Shown in pieces: positions 8,630 to 17,075 of a stretch of 64,000 nucleotides of DNA. The notes beneath the pieces are model-generated. The model was given only the letters and a program-made list of their open reading frames with translations. It was not told the origin of the DNA and searched no databases. How positions within the stretch are numbered: the first letter of the stretch is position 1; each line of letters opens with the position of its first letter. The stretch comes from Fluoribacter dumoffii NY 23 (GTDB lineage: Bacteria; Pseudomonadota; Gammaproteobacteria; Legionellales; Legionellaceae). The stretch is taken from assembly GCF_000236165.1 (NCBI RefSeq), contig NZ_CM001373.1, positions 2,488,500 to 2,552,499 on the forward strand, given 5' to 3'. A program made the translations under genes and the position numbers.

Positions 8630-10414
8630 TTATTTTTGTAAGACGTACGTACCGGGTGCAGCCGGTAATGAGGGGTCAAGAGGCGGCGGCGACACATGTT
8701 TTTGCGAGCTGTGGCTCATCAACCAATCATGCCAGGCAAACCACCAGGAACCCTCCCTTTTTTTGGCTTTACTTATCCATTTCTTCGGACCTAGATAGGG
8801 CATTTTCTTTTTGCTTTCCAGAATGGAGTAATAGCGTCCGGGATGGTTGGGCTCACTAACGATCCCTGCATTGTGGCCGCCGCTAGCCAAAACAAAGACT
8901 ATATCTGTATGCATCATCAGATGAATTTTATAGACGGATTCCCAGGGAGCAATATGATCATTTTCCGTGCTCACTGCAAAAATAGGTAAATGCACATTGC
9001 GGGGCGCTACTATTTCGTCCTCGACACGAAAATGCCCCTCAGCAAAATCATTTTGAAGAAAGAGTTTTTCAAGATATTCCGTATGCATTTTATAAGGCAT
9101 GCGAGTGGCATCGGCATTCCAGGCGAGCAAGTCTATCATCCCCCGCTTTGTGCCCGTCATATAATCGTCAATCATTTTGGACCAAATCAAATCATAAGTA
9201 CGTAACATTTGAAAAGAACCGGCCATATGTTTTGGATCAAGGTAGCCTTTTTCCCACATCATGTTTTTGAGAAATGCAATTTCACTCTCGGTAATGAATA
9301 ACATAAGCTCACCGGCCTTGGTAAAATCACCTTGGGCAGCCAAAAGTGAGAGGCTTTTAAGCCGATGATCTTTATCCCGCGCCATAGCCGCAGCGGTAAT
9401 CATAGCGAGTGTTCCACCCAAGCAATATCCCATCAAGTGGATTTTGGTATTGGGTAAAATCCCGGATACCGCGTCGATAGCTGCCATTGCACCTAATCGA
9501 TAATAATCATCCATACCCAAATGACTGTCCTTTTCATCGGGATTTCGCCATGAAACAATGAACACGGTATGTCCCTGCTCAACCAGCCATTTAACTAATG
9601 AGTTTCCAGGAGATAAATCCAAAATATAATATTTCATAATCCAGGCAGGCAAGATAAGTATGGGTTCTTTAAATACAGTCTCGGTACGTGGTTCATACTG
9701 AATTAATTCAATCAAGTGGTTAGAAAACACGACCCTTCCTGGAGTAATTGCCACATTTTTACCGGGTTTGAATTTTTCCGCACCTGGAGGAGGCAACCCT
9801 GCTAATCTTCTCAAGGTATGTTCCATCGCAATTTCAGTACCCTGGATCAAATTAAGACCGCCCGTATGAAGGGTATTGTAAAAAAGATCCGGGTTGGTCA
9901 GTACAAAATTGGAAGGGGATAAGGCGTCCATCATCTGCCGAATACAAAAAGAAACAGTACGCTCGGAGCGTTTGGAGAGCCCGGGGACTTTTCGCGTCGC
10001 ATACTGCCACCACTCCTCAACCTGGAGAAAAACTTCAGCATAGAAACGCCAGGGCATCAATTGCCAGTTTTCTTTATGGAAACGAACATCTTTTCCTTGT
10101 GCTGGCTGCCTGTCGCACAAAAGGTGAGTAAGGAATTCATCAGAATGAATGACAGGGAACAAAGTCAACCCCAACAGATGTCCAGGAGATTGAATTAACT
10201 GTAAAAACCAGGCGCAATAAGCTGTTCCTATTACTGCAGGGCTCATTCCCATCGTAATCTTGCCCAGGTTTGCCTGGTATAATTTATTCAGATAATAAAA
10301 AAAATCATCTAGTTGATTTTTATACATTGGATACTGGGGCCTGACAGGTTCGGGAGGGTTATCAAGCTCTTTCTTTAATCGACCTGAAATTTTCCTTTTC
10401 TCGGTTTGTCTCAT
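8630..10414 (-). CDS. phaC: Class I poly(3-hydroxyalkanoate) synthase
   Basis: 594 residues from ATG at 10414, preceded by AAGGA; an upstream extension of 40 residues is not family-like. The enzyme polymerises hydroxyacyl-CoA into polyhydroxyalkanoate storage granules. The lipase-like box MGYCLGG holds the catalytic Cys (residue 331), with Asp486 in STENDHIAPW and His514 in SGGHNAG completing the triad. The N-terminal PhaC domain is present. No phaA, phaB or phaR lies next to it, so it is an isolated synthase, as is common where several PHA synthase genes exist. PHA is the known reserve polymer of Legionella-type bacteria. Confidence 0.92.
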   Translation of the reverse strand: MRQTEKRKISGRLKKELDNPPEPVRPQYPMYKNQLDDFFYYLNKLYQANLGKITMGMSPAVIGTAYCAWFLQLIQSPGHLLGLTLFPVIHSDEFLTHLLCDRQPAQGKDVRFHKENWQLMPWRFYAEVFLQVEEWWQYATRKVPGLSKRSERTVSFCIRQMMDALSPSNFVLTNPDLFYNTLHTGGLNLIQGTEIAMEHTLRRLAGLPPPGAEKFKPGKNVAITPGRVVFSNHLIELIQYEPRTETVFKEPILILPAWIMKYYILDLSPGNSLVKWLVEQGHTVFIVSWRNPDEKDSHLGMDDYYRLGAMAAIDAVSGILPNTKIHLMGYCLGGTLAMITAAAMARDKDHRLKSLSLLAAQGDFTKAGELMLFITESEIAFLKNMMWEKGYLDPKHMAGSFQMLRTYDLIWSKMIDDYMTGTKRGMIDLLAWNADATRMPYKMHTEYLEKLFLQNDFAEGHFRVEDEIVAPRNVHLPIFAVSTENDHIAPWESVYKIHLMMHTDIVFVLASGGHNAGIVSEPNHPGRYYSILESKKKMPYLGPKKWISKAKKREGSWWFAWHDWLMSHSSQKHVSPPPLDPSLPAAPGTYVLQK

Positions 10415-10598
10415 ATTTATTTTTCCTTGGTTCCATCCAGTAAGAATTTTTTGGCACTCCAAGCAGCTATTGATGTAAATTATAGTATTCTTTTTAAATA
10501 AAGTGCGGAATTTAAAAGAAAAAGTAAAGAGCACTTTTGAATTGCTCGTATATTGGAGTATGCTTAAAAAGTAAATTCAAATTCGAATAGAGGGAAAA

Positions 10599-10997
10599 AT
10601 GAGAAATCTTTTGATATTTATTTTTTGTACCATTCATACTGCAGTATTTGCTAATGATTTGGGAAAAGATACTTATCAAACATCCTGCAAAAGCTGTCAT
10701 GCGCCTCAATTGGCAATTGGAATGAAAGCCCCTGCTGCTTTTGATAAAAAGGCATGGGATGCCCGCTTTAAAAATGCGGAGATGGAAGCCCAAAAAAATC
10801 CAGCTGATTATAAAACGGCGATGGATTATTTATTATACAGTATTAAGTTAGGGAAAGGGTTAATGCCCCATGGGGGCTTATGTAAAGAGGCCAATGTACC
10901 CCAGAAAAACTGTTCTGATGAAGCCTTCGTTGAAGCCATCAATTATATGGCCCAAGAGAAAAAATCGGGAAGTACGGATAATAAAGCACCTGAATAA
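10599..10997 (+). CDS. Cytochrome c5-like periplasmic c-type cytochrome
   Basis: 132 residues. A signal peptide (residues 1-18, ending AVFA) precedes one haem-binding motif CKSCH at residues 30-34. MPHGG downstream supplies the likely axial Met, and a Cys pair in LCKEANVPQKNC resembles the C-terminal disulfide of the cytochrome c5 family. It would carry electrons in the periplasm. The linker is longer than in classical c5, so the partner is unclear. A hairpin with T-run overlaps the stop codon. Confidence 0.82.
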   Translation: MRNLLIFIFCTIHTAVFANDLGKDTYQTSCKSCHAPQLAIGMKAPAAFDKKAWDARFKNAEMEAQKNPADYKTAMDYLLYSIKLGKGLMPHGGLCKEANVPQKNCSDEAFVEAINYMAQEKKSGSTDNKAPE

Positions 10998-11016
10998 GCC
11001 TTTATTCAAGGCTTTT
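10996..11016. terminator. Terminator between cytochrome and kinase-LuxR genes
   Basis: AAGCCT (10996-11001) and AGGCTT (11009-11014) form a short stem followed by TT on the + strand. It sits between converging genes at 10997 and 11006. Confidence 0.5.
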
Positions 11017-11764
11017 CATGATATAAAACAATCAACTCCTTACTGGAGGAACACCCCAGTAACTCCATCGTTTTAGCCAAGGTTCCATCTACAGTCCTGT
11101 ATGATATATCCATATCCTTTGCGATTTCTTTTGAACTTTTTCCCTGGGCAAGCAGCCTTAGGCAAACAGCCTGTTGTTCTGACAAACGCACGGGTAAGTG
11201 CGATAATTTATGAAACAGAACGATATCCTTCTCTTTTAGGACGATGGATTTGGGTTGGTCTGTTTTGAAGTGCTCCAATGCCTCTGATACATGTTCTTCC
11301 AACGCATTATCATTCGTATCAATTGTGAGACTCGCACTATTTTGGAATAATCGATCGCGCTCGCTGTGAAGCGTTTCAAAAAAAGTGGGAAGGTCTGTAG
11401 CCAGTAAGGGCGTAGGGTTTCTCGAATTTCGCCCTATTTGTACTGCAGTACTTACTTGTAAAAAAATCACAAACTCCCGCGACAACAAGTGCCTCAATTC
11501 CTCATCACAGACAATACTTGCATCAGTTGCTACTACAACATTCTCTTTGGCTTGCAGTGCTGTCACTATTTCTTTTTGGCATTGGTAAAAATCTTTTTGG
11601 GCTTCTGCTCCAAAAATTTCCTTCAAGGTTCGACCTATTTGATATTCTATTCCAAAATCAGCATCGATAAACTCCCATCCCAATTGTTCAGCCAAATGCT
11701 TGGCGAATAATCCCTTGCCAGCTCCAGGTAGGCCAATAATAAAAATACGTTTCGTTGGGCTCAT
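11006..11764 (-). CDS. Shikimate-kinase-fold domain fused to a LuxR-type HTH (probable ligand-sensing regulator)
   Basis: 252 residues. Residues 6-160 follow shikimate kinase: P-loop GLPGAGKG (11-18), EFIDADFGIEYQIGRTLKEIF (31-51) and the late block PLLATDLPTFFETLHSERDRLF. The residues that bind shikimate are altered: the Arg of the FR..E motif is Tyr (DFYQCQKE), the GGG loop reads ATDAS, and the last P-loop position lacks Ser/Thr. Residues about 193-250 are a LuxR/GerE helix-turn-helix (LSEQQAVCLRLLAQGKSSKEIA, then YRTVDGTLAKTMELLG). This looks like a kinase fold recycled as a sensor joined to DNA binding. BoxR/BzdR regulators join a shikimate-kinase-like domain to an XRE HTH in the opposite order, a useful precedent. 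Targets are unknown. Confidence 0.8.
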   Translation of the reverse strand: MSPTKRIFIIGLPGAGKGLFAKHLAEQLGWEFIDADFGIEYQIGRTLKEIFGAEAQKDFYQCQKEIVTALQAKENVVVATDASIVCDEELRHLLSREFVIFLQVSTAVQIGRNSRNPTPLLATDLPTFFETLHSERDRLFQNSASLTIDTNDNALEEHVSEALEHFKTDQPKSIVLKEKDIVLFHKLSHLPVRLSEQQAVCLRLLAQGKSSKEIAKDMDISYRTVDGTLAKTMELLGCSSSKELIVLYHEKP

Positions 11765-11884
11765 GGTTTATTCTCCTATACGTGGCTTCTATTTGAGTCT
11801 TTCTTAATAGTATAAAACGTATTTAAATTCCATCAATACGTAAAAATACGCACCAATTATTAGGATTTTTGTACAAGACGGCTT

Positions 11885-12523
11885 TTATCCCTGTTTTTCT
11901 ACTAACAATTTTTTTACTGTCAATAAATCAAGGAAGGCCTGCTTTTTATCAGCTGGATTTCGTAAAAGATAGGCCGGATGATAGCTTACGATAAAAGGAA
12001 TATTATGGTAATGATGCAGGGTTTTACGCAATTGTTTCAAAGGCAGTGGTTTATTTAATAAGAACTGACCAGCAAAGCGCCCTAAAGCCAGAATTAAACT
12101 CGGTTGAATTAGCTCAATTTGGCGTTCGAGATAGGAACTGCATTGAGCAATTTCCTCCAACTGGGGATCACGATTATTTGGGGGTCTGCATTTCAAAACA
12201 TTCGCAATATAAACATCATTCTCAGCCATCTCAATGCTTTGCAACATTTGATTTAATAAAGCTCCGGCTTTACCGACAAAAGGTAATCCTTGTTGATCCT
12301 CAAAAAAACCGGGTGCCTCACCTATAATCATTAATTTTGCATTCGAATTGCCACGGCAAAAAACGGTTTGAGTTCGGGTTTTATGTAAAGAACATTGCGT
12401 GCATGCAGCCACTTCTTTAGCCAAAGCACCCAATCCCTGCTCACTGGAAACATGCGGGCGACGTAACTCCCAGAGATCAATTCCCATAGCCTGAAGATAA
12501 TAACGATTTAAGGCGTCTGACAT
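11885..12523 (-). CDS. Family 4 (type 4/5 superfamily) uracil-DNA glycosylase
   Basis: 212 residues. It excises uracil from DNA. Motif A is GEAPGFFEDQQGLPFVG (residues 69-84) and motif B contains HPAYLLRNP. Four cysteines at 41, 44, 112 and 128 (CTQC, KCRPPNN, QCSS) match the [4Fe-4S] ligands of family 4 enzymes. The protein matches the short bacterial form; some relatives are annotated as SPO1 DNA polymerase-related. It stands alone on the minus strand. Confidence 0.9.
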   Translation of the reverse strand: MSDALNRYYLQAMGIDLWELRRPHVSSEQGLGALAKEVAACTQCSLHKTRTQTVFCRGNSNAKLMIIGEAPGFFEDQQGLPFVGKAGALLNQMLQSIEMAENDVYIANVLKCRPPNNRDPQLEEIAQCSSYLERQIELIQPSLILALGRFAGQFLLNKPLPLKQLRKTLHHYHNIPFIVSYHPAYLLRNPADKKQAFLDLLTVKKLLVEKQG

Positions 12524-12645
12524 AGCGGACTCATTTTAAATATTAAATGCTCGAGAAAAGCTGGACGGTTATTTTCGTTTTTAATTTTTGATAAATCAAT
12601 GTTTAGTTGAAAAATGTACCCAAAATCCTTGAATGTCTAGGACCA

Positions 12646-14043
12646 TTAACTCCTGTTCACAACCTTATTCCCTTCTTGAAGAAGCACTTCACAAGCATGG
12701 CCAAATTGAGCCTCATTCCAGGCGTTGGCCAAGGATAAGGTTCCATTATCAAGACATTTTTCATAAGCAGCCAAAGCAATTAGCAGGTGAGAAAATTTGA
12801 TTTTTCTAAAGAGGCCTATTGCCTGAAGAAGGTTCATTCGTGCAATTTCAGAGCCTGAAATATCATCTCCAAATTCCCCATCTATGCCTTTAAAATGTTC
12901 AGCAAACCACTCTTCCAAAGGCTGGCCGCTCATGATGAAGCAATGGGATATTTGTGACCCTCCCAACACGCGGGTATCGAGATATTGTTGTATGTCAACG
13001 CAAATTGATTTTTTTTTGATGTAATCCAGGGCCTCAGTAAATAATGGGGTTAATTCAAATACTTGCACCTGAACCCTGGCGCGTAATTCAATAAGTGACT
13101 TGCGCCAATGATGCATTATAACCTGCTCCACTTTGCCTGTGGATGCTGGGGCATTTATCCGCTTGTTCAATATTTCAATTCGATCGTCAAGTTCGGTTAT
13201 AATTTTTTGCAGGCGAATTGAATTGATGCCTTCCATTGTGACGTGCTCTTTTAACCTGTTTAGAAGCTCTGCAGTTAATGATTGGGCTTGCTTGTTTGTG
13301 AATGCTTTTGTTAATGCTGCATTAAAGTCATCTCGAGTGAGTTGATCAAATAATGGAGCTGCTTTTAGATAAAGATTCGCATGTTCTTCCTCCAGATGCT
13401 CTTCCAACATTTTTCGTTGCCAACCCATCATATTATTGACGCTGTTTTTTTCGATCATCCCTCCTCCAGGCAATAAATAAAAGCCAAAATGGGTCGCAAA
13501 GAGAATTCGGCCTTGGGAATCAACATTAATTCGATCTACAGCTTCATTTTGAAGTGTGCCACCCATTTGGATTTGAACGGGATACAACTGATTTGCTGGA
13601 GGATGGTAAATATCAAGCTGATTGAGATTAAACAGGTGAGATTTATTCGTTCTTTTCAAGTGTTCTTTTTGGGCAATACGAAATTTTTCCCAAATCTCTG
13701 GCGTATAGTCGTCAAGCGGATGTTTCAATCTCATTTGACCGGGAATTTTGCCAAATTCAAACCAGGAATTTAATTCTTCATCGAGCTCCATTTGATAAAA
13801 ATCGAATAAAATTTCAAAAAACTGCTGATTCTCAATTCGATACAATGCATCTGCATAATTGAAAAATGTCGCGGCATAAGCGAGGGTTTTATAATGCGCT
13901 GTGATATGGTTTGTATGAAGTACTTTGCCGCTGAGATTTTTTATGTCCCTAATTTTATCCAACACCATGGCGTGTCGATTTTGGGTATTCGCTTTTCTAT
14001 AGTGAAGCAACATCGGCCCAATATCAGTAAATAGCTGAACCAT
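12646..14043 (-). CDS. Hypothetical 465-aa soluble protein, possible effector
   Basis: I do not recognise the family. There is no signal peptide or membrane segment. The protein is rich in predicted helix, including a likely coiled coil around IRLQKIITELDDRIEILNKRI (about residues 275-300), and has a central beta-rich part with ATHFGFYLLPGGGM. AAGGAA precedes ATG 14043. Its promoter region has two copies of AATACATTTT (14097-14106 and 14123-14132). The size, lack of neighbours and lack of metabolic motifs resemble type IV effectors of Legionella, but the C-terminus (EGNKVVNRS) is only weakly signal-like, so the effector idea is speculative. Confidence 0.6.
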   Translation of the reverse strand: MVQLFTDIGPMLLHYRKANTQNRHAMVLDKIRDIKNLSGKVLHTNHITAHYKTLAYAATFFNYADALYRIENQQFFEILFDFYQMELDEELNSWFEFGKIPGQMRLKHPLDDYTPEIWEKFRIAQKEHLKRTNKSHLFNLNQLDIYHPPANQLYPVQIQMGGTLQNEAVDRINVDSQGRILFATHFGFYLLPGGGMIEKNSVNNMMGWQRKMLEEHLEEEHANLYLKAAPLFDQLTRDDFNAALTKAFTNKQAQSLTAELLNRLKEHVTMEGINSIRLQKIITELDDRIEILNKRINAPASTGKVEQVIMHHWRKSLIELRARVQVQVFELTPLFTEALDYIKKKSICVDIQQYLDTRVLGGSQISHCFIMSGQPLEEWFAEHFKGIDGEFGDDISGSEIARMNLLQAIGLFRKIKFSHLLIALAAYEKCLDNGTLSLANAWNEAQFGHACEVLLQEGNKVVNRS

Positions 14044-14193
14044 GATTTTTCCTTATCAAGTATCCATTTCAGTTTATGACAAAATTATAAAATTTGAATA
14101 CATTTTATAAAACACAAAATAAAATACATTTTGGGCGTATTTTGCACTCCTTATTATGCCCGTTTTTATCAATTCGCAAAATTATAGTAACAA

Positions 14194-14468
14194 ATGATTA
14201 GAGCACGAAACAAAAGACAGCGGGAAAACAACTTCGTGCCTCTGGTAAACGATTTAAGGCAAAAGACGTATAAGGGCCGTTACGATGCCTCTCCCGGAAC
14301 AAAGAGAGAAGTTGGTTAAGTGCCGCGAATATTGCGAACACGCCTTAAAAAACAATCAGAAAATTCTTGATACCCATCGGCCAAACTCAAGCAGCTGCAG
14401 GCGCTCAAACACTGGAAAAGAACTTTTATCAATTAAATAGCATTTTAGTAAACTGGTTGTTTTTATAG
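14194..14468 (+). pseudogene. Possible decayed small gene in three frames
   Basis: Three short open stretches follow each other with plausible amino-acid composition: 14194-14319 (42 codons), 14285-14440 (51 codons, starting MPLPEQREKLVKCREYCEHA), and a third frame that could continue from about 14370 to the TAG at 14466-14468 (QTQAAAGAQTLEKNFYQLN). A single base change near 14370 would join the last two into one helical protein of about 60 residues. It could equally be non-coding; I know no homologue. It fills most of the 536-base gap between the 465-aa gene and licD. Confidence 0.3.
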
Positions 14469-14579
14469 TCTCCTCTTGTTTTAATTTTATTTCTTTATAT
14501 TTTGTTCCTTTAGTAGTTAATGATTCATTATTATTTTGCTAATATAGCTTCTGTTGTCATTTAAAGAAGAAACGTATTC

Positions 14580-15434
14580 ATGACATTACCCTCCCCCAAT
14601 CCTTATGCAGCTGATACGGCATTTCACGATGGACGATTACGCCAGGCTCAATTAAAAATGCTCAACATGCTTGAAGTAGTTGATGCTATCTGTCGGAAAT
14701 ATGGTTTGGATTATTGGCTTGATGCCGGTACTCTGTTAGGGGCGGTCCGACATCAAGGGTTTATTCCCTGGGATGATGATGTGGATATTGCCATGCCCCG
14801 TGCCAGCTATGAGCAATTCTTACGCATTGCCCCTAAAGAAATTCCAAGCTGGATGTGGCTGCAGACCATTCATAGCGATCCAGGCTATTTTAATATGGCC
14901 ACCCCTTTAAAAATCAGGGACCGCTGCAGTCGTTTTATTGAAAAACACGAAAAAGGCAATGAACCTTACGTGCAAGGTATATTTATTGATGTATTTGTTT
15001 ATGACAGCATGCCTGTGGACCCCAAACAGCGTAAACGATATAAATTTTATGCTAAAAAGCTGTCGCGTTTCTTAAGCACTAAATACAGTAAAGTAAAAAT
15101 TGGTCATTATCCCCTTCTTTATAAGATGATTGGCTTATTACTGCCTAAATCCCTGCTTGAGTTTTTTTTGCAAAAAATTATCCATCAGGCAAATTCCAGT
15201 CAAAGCCCTTATATTGGACGGGGTTATAATTGCGTCGGCAAAAATTTAATTAAAAAGGATGAAATATATCCTTTACAACGAGTTCCTTTTGAAACCAAAG
15301 AATTCAATATCCCCCGCAATGCGGAAGCTTTCCTTATCCAGCAATACGGTGATTATTTACAATTACCTCCCGCGGAACAAAGAATTATGAGGCATTGCAA
15401 AGAACTGATTCCGCATCTGGAAATTACAGAATAA
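14580..15434 (+). CDS. LicD-family nucleotidyltransferase-fold protein
   Basis: 284 residues. The N-terminal half carries the LicD signature: YWLDAGTLLGAVRHQGFIPWDDDVDIAMPR, with DDDVD as the metal-binding acidic cluster of the nucleotidyltransferase fold (written here as positions about 42-71). LicD proteins transfer phosphocholine or related phospho-groups to surface glycans. Here it could decorate lipopolysaccharide or another glycan, or a protein. No choline uptake or activation gene is adjacent. No signal peptide is seen, so it acts in the cytoplasm. The promoter lies in AT-rich DNA just upstream. Confidence 0.85.
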   Translation: MTLPSPNPYAADTAFHDGRLRQAQLKMLNMLEVVDAICRKYGLDYWLDAGTLLGAVRHQGFIPWDDDVDIAMPRASYEQFLRIAPKEIPSWMWLQTIHSDPGYFNMATPLKIRDRCSRFIEKHEKGNEPYVQGIFIDVFVYDSMPVDPKQRKRYKFYAKKLSRFLSTKYSKVKIGHYPLLYKMIGLLLPKSLLEFFLQKIIHQANSSQSPYIGRGYNCVGKNLIKKDEIYPLQRVPFETKEFNIPRNAEAFLIQQYGDYLQLPPAEQRIMRHCKELIPHLEITE

Positions 15435-15545
15435 ATACCTCCCACATTGCCATTATTGACAGATAATCATGCAATCGGTTACAATTGCACTCAATATCAA
15501 ACAGGAACATCTTTTCGAGGCTTAAACACATCATGGAAATAAACT

Positions 15546-15612
15546 CTTAAGTACCCCCTATTTTTAGGGCAATGATGGAAGCAGTCAAAACTGCCCCTTT
15601 AGAATACTTAAG
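15546..15612 (+). promoter_or_regulatory. Nested inverted repeats in the ABC-F leader
   Basis: CTTAAGTA (15546-15553) is repeated inverted as TACTTAAG (15605-15612), enclosing a second pair GGGCA/TGCCC. The outer stem would hide the region just before the ABC-F start; the inner stem could form an alternative structure. No T-run follows, so translation attenuation fits better than termination. Confidence 0.4.
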
Positions 15613-15631
15613 TGAGTTACATGATGCATAA
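15572..15631 (+). CDS. Possible 19-residue leader peptide of the ABC-F gene
   Basis: ATG 15572 opens a reading frame of 19 codons ending in TAA at 15629-15631, overlapping the ABC-F start codons at 15621/15624 in another frame. TAGGG lies just upstream, better spaced for the second ATG at 15575. The frame runs through a region with nested inverted repeats (CTTAAGTA 15546-15553 with TACTTAAG 15605-15612; GGGCA/TGCCC inside). Antibiotic-responsive ABC-F genes in other bacteria are controlled by such short leaders. That this one is translated is inferred only. Confidence 0.35.
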   Translation: MMEAVKTAPLEYLSELHDA

Positions 15632-17051
15632 GCCAATCCGCTTTCAAAATCTTGCTGTTTCATTTCCCCATAAAACATGTTTTATGGACTTCAGTGGCCA
15701 AATTCTCCCTAGCAGCCGCATAGGAATTATTGGACGCAACGGTACTGGAAAAACGACTCTGCTCCAATTATTTGCAAAATTACTGGAACCAACCGAGGGC
15801 GAGATATTTTTTCCTCAAGGCCTGGAAACAGGTTTCGTCCCACAAACCATTGAAGAATTTAACTCATTAAGTGGAGGGCAACGTTTTCAAAAATTATTAA
15901 CCCGGGCCCTGGCTTCTGATCCAGATCTCCTGATGCTTGATGAACCAAGTAATCACCTGGATAGCACAAGACGTATTTCCTTAATGAAGATGCTTGCAGA
16001 TTATAAAGGAACTTTAATCATAGTGACTCATGATAGTGAATTACTCCAAGCTTCTGTGGATACGATTTGGCACATCGAACAAGGAAAAATACATGTTTTT
16101 ACAGGATGTTATAACGATTATTTGAAAGAAATAAGCATTAAGCGTCATGCACTAGAGAGTGAAATTTCAGAGCTCGCACGTCAGAAAAAAGAGGCGCATG
16201 CCGATCTGATGAGGGAACAAGCCCGAGCCAGAAGCAGTAGAACTCAAGGTGAAAAACATATTTTACAAAGGAAATGGCCTACGATTGTTTCCCAAAGCAA
16301 AGCAAGAAAAGCACAAGAAACTTCGGGGCATAAAAAAAATGCTATCAAGCACAAGAAAGAAGAATTAACGCGGCGTTTATCCGAGCTTTACTTGCCTGAG
16401 GAGATTCATCCTAAATTTGCTGTGCATGGATTCGACACGACGCAAACCTTGGTAACAATCAGCGAGGGTACTGTAGGTTATGATGAAAATAGTCCCATTT
16501 TGCACGAATTGAGTCTCTCAATAAAAGGGCAGGACCGGGTAGCAATTTCTGGGAATAACGGTTCAGGAAAATCCACTTTGCTTCGAGCCATTTTGAATAG
16601 TCCCTCTGTAATCAAAACAGGGAATTGGACTGTTCCCCTCGCTAAAGAAATTGGTTATCTGGATCAACATTACACTACGTTGCCACCCGATAAAACAGTA
16701 TGGGAAGTTATCAGCTTTTTGTTAACGAATAAAACTTATACGGAAATCAGGAAGCATTTAAATGATTTTTTGTTTCGAAAAAATGAAGAAGTTAATGCTT
16801 TGGTTTCAACATTATCAGGTGGTGAAAAGGCCAGGCTTTCTTTAGCTCAAATTGCAGCAATTACACCCAAAATACTTATTTTGGATGAAGTAACAAATAA
16901 TTTGGATAGAGAAACTCGCGCTCATGTGATCCAGGTCCTTAGGGTTTATCCGGGAGCCATGATTGTTGTTTCTCACGATGCAGATTTTTTATGTGCTCTT
17001 GATCTCACTGTTCGCTATGAAATTAAGAATGGAATGTTAGGCACTTTATAG
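15621..17051 (+). CDS. ABC-F family ATPase (ribosome protection type)
   Basis: About 476 residues, with two ATPase domains and no membrane segments. First domain: Walker A GRNGTGKTTLL, signature LSGGQ, Walker B LLMLDEPSNHLD. Second domain: Walker A GNNGSGKSTLL, signature LSGGE, Walker B ILILDEVTNNLD. The linker between them is basic and helical (about residues 180-260), as needed to reach the ribosomal peptidyl-transferase centre. The short overall length and simple linker resemble the antibiotic-resistance ABC-F group (Vga/Lsa/Msr-like) more than EttA/Uup. The start could also be GTG 15612; ATG 15621 or 15624 is preferred as GTGAG precedes them. The downstream ABC exporter follows after 24 bases. 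Confidence 0.85.
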   Translation: MMHKPIRFQNLAVSFPHKTCFMDFSGQILPSSRIGIIGRNGTGKTTLLQLFAKLLEPTEGEIFFPQGLETGFVPQTIEEFNSLSGGQRFQKLLTRALASDPDLLMLDEPSNHLDSTRRISLMKMLADYKGTLIIVTHDSELLQASVDTIWHIEQGKIHVFTGCYNDYLKEISIKRHALESEISELARQKKEAHADLMREQARARSSRTQGEKHILQRKWPTIVSQSKARKAQETSGHKKNAIKHKKEELTRRLSELYLPEEIHPKFAVHGFDTTQTLVTISEGTVGYDENSPILHELSLSIKGQDRVAISGNNGSGKSTLLRAILNSPSVIKTGNWTVPLAKEIGYLDQHYTTLPPDKTVWEVISFLLTNKTYTEIRKHLNDFLFRKNEEVNALVSTLSGGEKARLSLAQIAAITPKILILDEVTNNLDRETRAHVIQVLRVYPGAMIVVSHDADFLCALDLTVRYEIKNGMLGTL

Positions 17052-17075
17052 CTGTACTTTTAATCGAGTAAAATT

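Noticed and set aside
8614..8859. 81-aa + strand ORF at the end of phaC
   Set aside because: Antisense shadow of the phaC C-terminus.
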